Positions 23,613 to 30,881 of a DNA stretch of 40,118 nucleotides are shown in pieces (the first letter of the stretch is position 1; each line of letters opens with the position of its first letter). Both the position numbers and the translations under genes were made by a program. The notes under the pieces are model-generated. The model was given only the letters and a program-made list of their open reading frames with translations. It was not told the DNA's origin and ran no database searches. Source of the DNA: an uncultured bacterium (GTDB lineage Bacteria; Cyanobacteriota; Vampirovibrionia; Gastranaerophilales; Gastranaerophilaceae); assembly GCA_949296245.1 (NCBI GenBank), contig CASFNW010000015.1:1-40118 (forward strand), in the 5' to 3' direction.

Positions 23613-24650
23613 ATGCCAATAATGCCTGTAACACCGATTAAAAATAACATTAAAGTTTTTGGAAAATATCTTGACCAAACTGCACTTGTAGAAAAACTGT
23701 ATAATATTATGCCTCCGGTTTTGACAGGTATAGCGACTGGTTATGGAATGTATAACACTTTTCAGACGCCCAAAGAGAATAGAAAAAAACAGGCAATAAA
23801 AAATGCCTCTGTTCTTGGATTTACTGTTGCATCTGCTTTGATTGCAACAAGAGGATTAAAAATCAAAGGGAAACAGTTTTTTGAGGGTATTATAGAACTG
23901 CCGGAAAAAGATTCAAAAGGTCTTATAGAAGCTCTCTCAAAACCGATAAGCCAAAAAGCCAAAATGGTAATTAAAAAAGTACAGGATGATAAGATTCTTA
24001 AATTCAGTGAAGTAAAAAGCCTTATGCAGGAATTTAAAGAAAAACTGAAAGATGAAAAATTTATTTCTAAAGTCATACCTGATGCTGAAAGCGAAGCGCC
24101 GTTTGCAGATTTATTAAAATTGTCATGGCTTGGCTTGATACCTGTGTTAGGAGGTATTACGGGCGGTGTAGTCGGAGATAAACTTGCAAAAGAAGATTGG
24201 AAAAAACAATTCCCTGACAAAATAAAAGAAGGAACTTATCAGTACTTAAATAATATTGCACTTTGCAATGTAGGCGCCGGACTCGGAGCACTTACGATGA
24301 ATGCTTTTAATGTTAAGTCAAAAACAGCAAGGTTTGCTGCTATGATGACAGGTGTTCTCGGTGTAGGTCTTGCAGCAGGCAATGCTATTGCAAATTTTGT
24401 CGGAAAAAACGTAATAAATCCAATTTTTGACAAAAATAAAACCTCAAATAAAAAATCAGTAAAAGATATGTTTAAAAATCTCAATTCGGAAAGACACCCC
24501 GAAGCACTGGATGTAAGCCTGCACCTTGATGACGTTGCGTCTGTCGGATTTGTTTCCGGATTAAAATGGATAGGACCTGTTCTTCCAATGTTATACTCGG
24601 TTTCTGCATACCGTGCCGGTATAGGGTATAGAAACGGAATAAACGTCTGA
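23613..24650 (+). CDS. Orphan multi-pass membrane protein, probably Fur-regulated, 345 aa
   Basis: Function not recognised. Gly/Ala-rich hydrophobic stretches suggest several membrane segments: about 34-52 (PPVLTGIATGYGMYN), 64-82 (ASVLGFTVASALIATRG), 168-188 (SWLGLIPVLGGITGGVVG), 211-230 (NIALCNVGAGLGALTM), 242-264 (MMTGVLGVGLAAGNAIANFV) and 318-340. A charged Lys-rich domain (about 95-160) lies between the second and third. The N-terminus PIKNNIKVFGKYL has the F-G motif seen in other orphan proteins of this window. An iron/zinc-box-like palindrome just upstream hints at metal or oxidative control. The gene is followed at once by the structured element at 24659. Confidence 0.7.
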   Translation: MPIMPVTPIKNNIKVFGKYLDQTALVEKLYNIMPPVLTGIATGYGMYNTFQTPKENRKKQAIKNASVLGFTVASALIATRGLKIKGKQFFEGIIELPEKDSKGLIEALSKPISQKAKMVIKKVQDDKILKFSEVKSLMQEFKEKLKDEKFISKVIPDAESEAPFADLLKLSWLGLIPVLGGITGGVVGDKLAKEDWKKQFPDKIKEGTYQYLNNIALCNVGAGLGALTMNAFNVKSKTARFAAMMTGVLGVGLAAGNAIANFVGKNVINPIFDKNKTSNKKSVKDMFKNLNSERHPEALDVSLHLDDVASVGFVSGLKWIGPVLPMLYSVSAYRAGIGYRNGINV

Positions 24651-24658
24651 GGCGACTC

Positions 24659-24919
24659 GCTTATGGAAGTAGTACACACTCTGCCGAATAAATATGCCGA
24701 TGACATATTTATGAGAGGTAGCGAGGACGCATAAGCATAGATATAGCGGAAGTGACCCCATGCACTTGTTGCCTGTGCCGGACTTGTTGGTAAAAATGTA
24801 CTTGTTTATTGCACAGGTTCATCAAGCGGATTTTCGGACGGACAAAGTCCGGGGAGCGAGGTACGAAGTGAGCACAAGCGAAGCAAAGCGAACGACAGTA
24901 CCGAGCGTGAAGAAAATCC
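24659..24919 (+). ncRNA. Structured RNA-like element (copy D, about 261 nt)
   Basis: This element fills most of the gene-free stretch 24651-25069. Unit 3 of the covarying motif is at 24659-24736: outer stem GCTTATG/CATAAGC, ACTCTGCCGAA (24678-24688), inner stem ATAAATATG/CATATTTAT, TGAGAGG. Then come CCTGTGC (24772-24778) with GCACAGG (24811-24817) and a 3' module closed by GGATTTTC (24828-24835) and GAAAATCC (24912-24919). Inside the module are GGAC-aaa-GTCC (24840-24850), GGGGAGCGAG and GGTAC (24860-24864) with GTACC (24898-24902). The same module occurs at 12210-12295 with different paired bases. It lacks the TGCGACACTAGATTAGAT end. A short open frame inside it is not credible. The rest of the stretch (24920-25069) shows only the AT-rich leader of the next gene. 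Confidence 0.68.
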
Positions 24920-25069
24920 AAGACGTAGTCGGAGTCTGTTGACAATATGAAATTTCTTAGACAAAAATATTAAGATTTATAAACAAAAGTATGAACTTTG
25001 TGAATTTCCTATAAAGTTTTAAGATTTATATGCCGATAATAAAAATACGGAAGTTAATAGGAATGAAAC

Positions 25070-26329
25070 ATGACAAAAGAGAATACAAACAAAAAAGAAG
25101 AAGGAGTATCGGTTTTTTCCAGAAGTGCAGAGTTGTTGGATAATGATCCGCTGGAAGAAATTTTTGCGCTCAATCTCGGTGACTTTTTGACAGAACATTT
25201 AATATCCGAAGATTTAGCACAAAAAATAAAAAAGCATGATATTAAAGATAAAGCGGAAAGTCTTAAAAAACAGCTTGCAGAACTTATTTCCATTTATTCT
25301 ATAAATAATACTCTCAGTGTTCTCGGCTTTACAAATAAAGAAGACTATATAATATACAATTCCATTGCAAAAACTATTGTGCAAATGATTGATGCAAAAG
25401 CATGCCACATTTTTCTTGCAAATGAATACGCAATTGGCATGGAAAATGAAGAATCAGGTCTCGTACTTGTTGGTTCGTCTATTTCTCCTGATGAAGAGAT
25501 TGATTGTGACAATCCGAAACTTGTTCATATGCCTATGCATTACGGTTCTGAAAATGCAGGTTTGATTATGATTGAACCCAGACCTGACAAAGAACTGTCT
25601 GAAGAATTTGTAAAACTGATAAAAGTAACAGCAAAACTTTTTGCTATCTCCATGATGCTTCAAAAACTTACGGATGAAACATCAAAAGCAATGTCTGAAT
25701 CTGATGTTACAAGCAGTGAATTGCAGCACTACAGAGCTGAATTAACTGCTGTTATAGGAGACCTTGGCGAAGAACAGCAAAATTTTGTAGAAATGCTTGC
25801 AAAAGCTGTTGATGCAAAAAGTGAATTTCATAACAATCACTCACAGCATGTTGCTGATTTATCCAAAACAATATGCGAGTATCTCGGACTCAATGAAAAA
25901 ACAAAAGATTTGATATATTATGCAGGTCTTTTACAAAATATCGGCAAAATTACAATACCGGAAGAATTATTTAACAAAAAAGAAAAACTTTCCAAAGAAG
26001 ATTGGGAAACACTCCAAAACCACCCCAATATCGGTGTAAGTCTTCTTATGAGTATAAATTTCCTATCAGAAGTAATCCCGTATATTCACTATCATAAAGA
26101 AAGATGGGACGGACGAGGAGAACCGGAAGGTCTGAAAGGATACAGTATTCCTCTCGGTTCAAGAATCATAGCAATTGCAGATGCATATTGCGCACTAAGA
26201 GAAGACCGCCCGTACAGAAATGCAAAAACAGAAGAAGAAGCCATTGCGATTATTAAACAAGAATCCGAAGTAAAATGGGATCCTCAATTAGTAAATGCTT
26301 TGGAATGCATAGTTGCAGAAAAACAATAA
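25070..26329 (+). CDS. Degenerate HD-GYP domain protein, 419 aa
   Basis: Residues about 80-200 look like a GAF-type sensor domain (NSIAKTIVQMIDAKACHIFLAN...). Residues about 235-410 match the HD-GYP fold of cyclic-di-GMP phosphodiesterases: NNHSQHVADLSKTI, LQNHPNIGVSLL, IHYHKERWDGRGEP, LGSRIIAIADAYCAL. The key dyad is altered: AGLLQNIGK replaces AGLLHDIGK (Q289-N290 for H-D), and the GYP motif reads GEP (350-352). Loss of the metal-binding HD pair argues against hydrolysis and for a c-di-GMP receptor or scaffold role. AGGA precedes the ATG. It starts a unit with the next gene and lies just before the flagellar cluster, consistent with a motility role. Confidence 0.82.
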   Translation: MTKENTNKKEEGVSVFSRSAELLDNDPLEEIFALNLGDFLTEHLISEDLAQKIKKHDIKDKAESLKKQLAELISIYSINNTLSVLGFTNKEDYIIYNSIAKTIVQMIDAKACHIFLANEYAIGMENEESGLVLVGSSISPDEEIDCDNPKLVHMPMHYGSENAGLIMIEPRPDKELSEEFVKLIKVTAKLFAISMMLQKLTDETSKAMSESDVTSSELQHYRAELTAVIGDLGEEQQNFVEMLAKAVDAKSEFHNNHSQHVADLSKTICEYLGLNEKTKDLIYYAGLLQNIGKITIPEELFNKKEKLSKEDWETLQNHPNIGVSLLMSINFLSEVIPYIHYHKERWDGRGEPEGLKGYSIPLGSRIIAIADAYCALREDRPYRNAKTEEEAIAIIKQESEVKWDPQLVNALECIVAEKQ

Positions 26330-26372
26330 GCTCAGATGCAAATCTGACATTTCCCCACAGAAGAGAATTAGA

Positions 26373-27140
26373 ATGAAAAAGTTTTTAATACTTTTAATAG
26401 CAGTTCTTATGCTTGTACCGGCAGCAAGTTTTGCTGCTGCAAAGAAAAATAAAGTCGGGTATGTAACAATTACCTATGAAACCAGAGACAATTTTGTAAT
26501 TAAATCAAAACTGTTTTATCCGGCACAAAAATCAAAGGTATACCCTATAGTTATCATGCTTCATTCTATAGGATATTCAAGCGATTATTGGGGAATTGTA
26601 GTAAAACAATTTGTGGATTCCGGAGCAGCAGTGCTGCTTGTTGACTTAAGAGGTCACGGACAGAGTATGTATGACTCAAATTTTAAAATACGTTCGTGGC
26701 AATATTACACAGAGAAAAATTTTGCAAAATATCCTGAAGATATAGCAGAAATACTCAGTTACATAGGTACGAACTATAAAAACATTTCAACAACAAAATA
26801 TTCAATTGTAGGTGCGGATATTGGCGCAAATACAGCTGTATTAACTGCAGAAAAACTTGTAAACAAACCCAAATGTTTGGTTTTAATATCACCTACTCAA
26901 AATTTCAAAGGTCTTTATATTCCGATAGCAATGACAAACCTTGGTAAAATCCCGATAATGTCTATGGTAAGCATTAGAGACAAATATTCATATAAAGAAA
27001 CTAATTTTTTAAAAAAATTTGCACAGGGTACTTTTGACATAAAGACTTATCCTGCAGGAGGTATGGGTATGCTGATGCTAAAAACAAATCCATCAATGGC
27101 ATCTGACATAGTAAACTGGGTTTTACCAAAAATAAAATAA
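26373..27140 (+). CDS. Secreted alpha/beta-hydrolase-fold protein, probably non-catalytic, 255 aa
   Basis: The signal peptide MKKFLILLIAVLMLVPAASFA fixes the start at 26373; an upstream in-frame ATG overlaps the HD-GYP gene. The fold is clear: VIMLHSIGYSS (oxyanion region, 60-70), VLLVDLRGHGQS (87-98), then the nucleophile elbow. The elbow reads GADIG (147-151), with Asp149 where GxSxG enzymes have Ser. The C-terminal catalytic His position reads PAGGMGM (Met231). With no Ser and no His it may be a pseudo-enzyme, or an Asp-nucleophile enzyme whose base I cannot find. It probably shares a transcript with the HD-GYP gene and ends before a strong terminator. Confidence 0.72.
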   Translation: MKKFLILLIAVLMLVPAASFAAAKKNKVGYVTITYETRDNFVIKSKLFYPAQKSKVYPIVIMLHSIGYSSDYWGIVVKQFVDSGAAVLLVDLRGHGQSMYDSNFKIRSWQYYTEKNFAKYPEDIAEILSYIGTNYKNISTTKYSIVGADIGANTAVLTAEKLVNKPKCLVLISPTQNFKGLYIPIAMTNLGKIPIMSMVSIRDKYSYKETNFLKKFAQGTFDIKTYPAGGMGMLMLKTNPSMASDIVNWVLPKIK

Positions 27141-27166
27141 TTTAAACTATTTTCATGACTTTCATC

Positions 27167-27220
27167 AAAAAATCATTAATATAGAGGAGCTGAAAATCTC
27201 CTCCATATTGATGATTTTTT
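27167..27220. terminator. Intrinsic terminator before the flagellar operon
   Basis: A-run plus TCATtAATATaGAGGAG pairs with CTCCTCcATATTGATGA and a T-run to 27220. This is a very stable stem of about 20 bp. It isolates the HD-GYP/hydrolase unit from fliF. Confidence 0.9.
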
Positions 27221-27242
27221 GCGTGAAACCTTTCACAGGCGG

Positions 27243-27271
27243 TTAACTTATACCGTAATTGATAGTATAAT
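27243..27271 (+). promoter_or_regulatory. Promoter of the fliF operon
   Basis: TTAACT (27243-27248), a 17-nt spacer and TATAAT (27266-27271) lie 29 nt before the fliF ATG. This is a sigma-70-type arrangement; I see no sigma-28 or sigma-54 signature there. Confidence 0.6.
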
Positions 27272-27300
27272 CGTAATTAACGAGGCAGGAAAAACTTTAA

Positions 27301-28932
27301 ATGGATTTTCAAAAAATACTCGAAAACAAGCCATTACTATATGGGATAATAGGGGGACTCGTAGTCGTTATTGCACTGTTTATAACAGTGGGTCTTGTTG
27401 TGTCCTCGAATAATTCAAATACCCCTAAAGTAGTTAAAGAAAAAGTTATTGATAAACCGCTGGATTTGCTTACAACTGATAATCTCGGTAAAGCCATAGA
27501 AATTCAGGCACTACTTGCAAGAGAAGGCATTACTGCAGAAAGACGCCTTGACGGACAAAAATCAATTTTGTATTTACAAAAATACACAATGACACAAAGA
27601 GACAGAGCACTTCTTGCAATAGTAAAAAGCGGACTGGTAGACCAGAACGTAGGTCTTGAAATATTTGATAAGGGTGATTTTACTTCAACAAAAGAGGATA
27701 AAAGAATCAGACTTACCCGTGCAATTAACGGTGAATTATCACGTTTAATAAGAAAAATTCCCCCGATTGAAAATGCCTCGGTTTTCATTTCCATACCTGA
27801 ACAGGTAATGTTTGAACAGGATGAAAAACCTGTTACAGCAACGGTTCAGCTTGTTATGCCAAGCGGAGATAAGCTTGACAATATGAAAGTCAAAGCAATA
27901 AGAAATTTACTTTTGGGTTCGGTAAACGGGCTCGAAGCGGACAATATTTCTATTACGGATACAAACGGTAATGTATATGATTCCATTGCCTCTGCAGATG
28001 ACGATATGCTGGCAAAACTGGAAGAAAACGACCAGTATATGCAGGCAAAAGTAAAGACGCAGCTTGATAAATTAATCGGCAAAGGCAATTATGCAGTTAC
28101 GGTTAGTACATACTTGAGACAGGCACCAATGCAAAGAGATGCCATTGATTTTGACCCGACAAAGAAAACTTCTTTAACGGAACAAACTTTCTCAGAAGGT
28201 CTTGGAGACCAGACAAGAGATACAAATAAAGGAATCAGTGCGGTAAGTGTATACCTGCCAAACGGCTTGCCGGCAAACAATGCTGATTCCGCACAAAACA
28301 GAAGCTACTCAAGAACAGCAAGAGAAACTCAATTCGGCGTTCCGAAGATACAGACAAGCGAACTTGTTAAACCCGGAACAATAGAAGATATTTCTATTGC
28401 TGTTACATTAGAAGAAAGCTCTATTCCTGCCAATATGACTCTTGAAGAGTTAAAAGAGCTTATAGCAAGAGCAGCTTCTCCTAAAGCAAAAGCCGAAAAT
28501 GTAGAAATCGCATTTTCTGACTCGGTTGACCCTTTCCTTGCGGGGGATAAACCGGAATCTCTGCCAAAACCTGATTCTACAGGCAATCCGTGGTGGATAG
28601 CAATTGCAATGATTTTAATCGGTCTCGGAGTCGGATTAAAATTCCTCTCTGACAGAGTTAAAAAGGCACAGGAACGCCAGAGAGAAGAAATCGAAATGCT
28701 TAGAGAAAAAGCTCAGGATCAGGAAAAACAACTAAGAGATGTAAATCTTAAGGCAGCAGAGTTAATTGAAAAACAAACCCAGCTTGCACAGGGTATGCTT
28801 GAACAAAAACAGGCAGCAGCCAGACCTATTCCGGAATTAAATACAACACTTTCAGATCTTGCAGCAGAAATGGAGGGGCTTGATGATTCGGAAGTAGCAG
28901 AACAGGTAAAAAGCTGGATTGAAAAAAGTTAG
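27301..28932 (+). CDS. fliF: Flagellar MS-ring protein FliF, 543 aa
   Basis: Forms the membrane ring on which the flagellar rotor and export gate assemble. Transmembrane helix 1 is at about 13-35 (LYGIIGGLVVVIALFITVGLVV). Ring-building motifs follow (LLTTDNLGKAIEIQALLAREGI, LTRAINGELSRLIRKIPPIENASVFISIP). A Ser/Asn-rich periplasmic loop spans about 285-345. Helix 2 is at about 429-449 (WWIAIAMILIGLGVGLKFL), then a coiled coil and the C-terminal FliG-binding segment LAAEMEGLDDSEVAEQVKSWI. Length is normal. AGGA precedes the ATG. First gene of fliF-(29122)-fliH-flhA-fliI. Confidence 0.95.
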   Translation: MDFQKILENKPLLYGIIGGLVVVIALFITVGLVVSSNNSNTPKVVKEKVIDKPLDLLTTDNLGKAIEIQALLAREGITAERRLDGQKSILYLQKYTMTQRDRALLAIVKSGLVDQNVGLEIFDKGDFTSTKEDKRIRLTRAINGELSRLIRKIPPIENASVFISIPEQVMFEQDEKPVTATVQLVMPSGDKLDNMKVKAIRNLLLGSVNGLEADNISITDTNGNVYDSIASADDDMLAKLEENDQYMQAKVKTQLDKLIGKGNYAVTVSTYLRQAPMQRDAIDFDPTKKTSLTEQTFSEGLGDQTRDTNKGISAVSVYLPNGLPANNADSAQNRSYSRTARETQFGVPKIQTSELVKPGTIEDISIAVTLEESSIPANMTLEELKELIARAASPKAKAENVEIAFSDSVDPFLAGDKPESLPKPDSTGNPWWIAIAMILIGLGVGLKFLSDRVKKAQERQREEIEMLREKAQDQEKQLRDVNLKAAELIEKQTQLAQGMLEQKQAAARPIPELNTTLSDLAAEMEGLDDSEVAEQVKSWIEKS

Positions 28933-28940
28933 CTTGTGTG

Positions 28941-29056
28941 ACAAATTTAATGGCTTGCAGAAGTGAAAGACATTAAATTTGTAACCGTAAGTGACCGCCG
29001 TTGCAAAAGCAGCAACGCTGCCAAAGCGTAAGCCGGAGTGCAGCCCGAAAGGGTTG
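28941..29056 (+). repeat. Structured intergenic element E inside the flagellar operon
   Basis: ACAAATTTAATG (28941-28952) and CATTAAATTTGT (28971-28982) form a perfect 12-bp stem. CGTTGC/GCAACG (28999-29017) and CAGCCC-GAAA-GGGTTG (29041-29056) follow. The downstream GATTACAAGG is also seen next to the 3' module of copy A (GATTACAAG). It separates fliF from the next gene by 189 nt, unusual inside an otherwise tight operon. It could attenuate or process the transcript. Confidence 0.6.
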
Positions 29057-29121
29057 ATTACAAGGAAAAAGCCTGAGCCAAAATAAAATTATTACGAGCC
29101 AACAAAACAGGGGGAGTTACA

Positions 29122-30102
29122 TTGCCAATAGAAGGTTTTGATTTTAAAACATTTGCTAGAAGTCTGGCTGAACAGGTCGGTCCGGCATTGCCGCCTGACA
29201 TTGCTGATGCTGATAAACAGTATATTATAAATATTGTGCACAACTTCTGCTATATGGCAGGTGAAGCAATCTCCAATGATACTACAATATCTTTCAACGC
29301 TGAACAGGCAAGCATAGTTACACAATTTATCGGAGAATGGGCATTTCACAAATCTATAGATATAATAAGAAGCGGCATAGACCCTCAGTTCAGAGACGGA
29401 ATTCTACAAAAAATTGCATTTACAATATTTGAAATTGCTAAAACCGCAATAATAAAAAATATGCCTCAAGGCGATATGATTGCGGTTGTCGAATTTCATG
29501 TAAAAAAAGCTTACAATGAAGCTCTTGAAGAACTGAAAAGTAAAGGTGTACTGAATGATGAACAGGTAAAAGAAGCACTTTCTCATTCCAATATAGATGA
29601 AATGGCTCAACAGGCAGCAGCTCAGGAAGCTGCCGCACAGGCAAATGGAGAACCACCGTCAGAAGGCTATAGCACACCGCAAAACGATAACAAAATTTTG
29701 AAGCTTGCAACTTTTGCAATTGTTTTGAGACATCTGCCATTTGAAAAAAGACAGGGACTGCTTGAAAAATTTTCTCCTGAGGAGGCCAACACTTTGAGAG
29801 ACTATGCAAATATGGAAGATCTTGAAAATAAACTTGATCCTGCTCTTGTTGCCAAATGTCTTAAGGAAATAAAAAGTTCTCTGCCGCAGCCTAAAAAACT
29901 CAATAAAAATAAGGTATACAAACGCTTATATAATATTGTAAAGAATTCGGACATTTCAAAGATATCTAATATGATGAATAAAGAACGACAAACAGTAAAA
30001 AGATTTGTAACAGAGACTGCTCAGGGGAGTGTCAGTTGCGATTTACCTCCGAGAGTTGCTGATATAGTATGCAATTATATTGAAGAAAAATTTAACAGAT
30101 AA
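29122..30102 (+). CDS. Unrecognised protein at the fliG position, 326 aa
   Basis: By order (fliF - this - fliH) it should be the rotor protein FliG, and its length fits (FliG is about 330 aa). I cannot see the FliG hallmarks: no EHPQT motif and no C-terminal charged torque helix with the usual Arg/Glu/Asp pattern. The N-terminal half is helical (residues 1-150); a Gln/Ala-rich linker spans about 162-185. The C-terminal half has FAIVLRHLPFEKRQGLLEKFSPEEANTLRDY (about 200-230), which loosely recalls the LPxExR...L repeats of FliG-M/MgtE-N. It ends in a basic helical domain. The start is TTG, chosen because GGGGAG sits 5 nt upstream. Either a very divergent FliG or a lineage-specific replacement. 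Confidence 0.55.
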   Translation: MPIEGFDFKTFARSLAEQVGPALPPDIADADKQYIINIVHNFCYMAGEAISNDTTISFNAEQASIVTQFIGEWAFHKSIDIIRSGIDPQFRDGILQKIAFTIFEIAKTAIIKNMPQGDMIAVVEFHVKKAYNEALEELKSKGVLNDEQVKEALSHSNIDEMAQQAAAQEAAAQANGEPPSEGYSTPQNDNKILKLATFAIVLRHLPFEKRQGLLEKFSPEEANTLRDYANMEDLENKLDPALVAKCLKEIKSSLPQPKKLNKNKVYKRLYNIVKNSDISKISNMMNKERQTVKRFVTETAQGSVSCDLPPRVADIVCNYIEEKFNR

Positions 30103-30119
30103 TCGGATATTATTAACGA

Positions 30120-30881
30120 ATGATAATAAAAAAATACAATCAAAAAAAAGTTGTAAAACCAAAAATTGAAGAAAAACAGACTGTAGAAGCACAACAGCCT
30201 GAACCTGTTGTGCAGCAAGAAACTGTAGAGCCTGCTGAAGAAAACAAAAAAGAATTAAAAGAAGATACATCTGATATTTTTGCAGGGTTTAATTTTGATG
30301 AAATTGATTTTAACCAGAGAGCAGAAAGACGCAGAGGAGACAGACGAAGAGGCTACAGAAGAATAGATGACAGAAATCTTATCTCAAGAGCACAGCAGGA
30401 AGCAATAATGATTAAAGAGCAGGCTTCTAAAGAAGGATTTGAAAAAGGGCTTGAAGAAGCTCATTCAGCTGTAATTGATTTAAAAGATTCTTTGGAAGAG
30501 TTTTTTGAATATAAAGAAGAACTGTATGATGAAATTTCCGGTGATATTCTGGACATCGCACTGAAAGTCGCAGAAAAAATTATAAAAAAAGAAGTGCAGA
30601 CAGACAAATCCGTACTGGAGGCAATTGTTAAAGATGCACTAAAAAGCCTTGCTAAAGACGAAAATAAAATTATACTAAAAGTAAATCCGACTGATGTTGA
30701 ATACACAAAAGAAATTGTCCCGAAACTTTTGTCCTCCGGTCAATTTGAAGCTAAAATATATGTAAACGGAGACAAAGAAGTTGATGAAGGCTCGGCAATA
30801 ATAGAAACATCAAACGGAATAATAGATGCTAATATTGAAACTCAGCTTGATTTAATAAAGGAGGCATTTAAACAAATCTAA
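30120..30881 (+). CDS. fliH: Flagellar assembly protein FliH, 253 aa
   Basis: The stator-like regulator of the FliI export ATPase. The N-terminal 60 residues are Glu/Gln/Lys-rich and disordered. A very basic patch (RAERRRGDRRRGYRR, 67-81) is unusual. Then comes the family's AQQEAIMIKEQASKEGFEKGLEEA coiled-coil helix (split here into two motifs around residue 95-115) and the V-ATPase-E-like C-terminal domain (DIALKVAEKIIKKEV, then DEGSAIIETSNGIIDANIETQL). The last residues overlap flhA by one base (TAATG). Confidence 0.88.
   Translation: MIIKKYNQKKVVKPKIEEKQTVEAQQPEPVVQQETVEPAEENKKELKEDTSDIFAGFNFDEIDFNQRAERRRGDRRRGYRRIDDRNLISRAQQEAIMIKEQASKEGFEKGLEEAHSAVIDLKDSLEEFFEYKEELYDEISGDILDIALKVAEKIIKKEVQTDKSVLEAIVKDALKSLAKDENKIILKVNPTDVEYTKEIVPKLLSSGQFEAKIYVNGDKEVDEGSAIIETSNGIIDANIETQLDLIKEAFKQI

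Noticed and set aside
24760..24942. 60-aa open frame inside element D
   Set aside because: It runs through the paired stems of the structured element, has no ribosome-binding site and no plausible protein composition.
27219..27413. 64-aa open frame across the fliF start
   Set aside because: It begins in the terminator/promoter region and overlaps fliF in another frame, with no ribosome-binding site.
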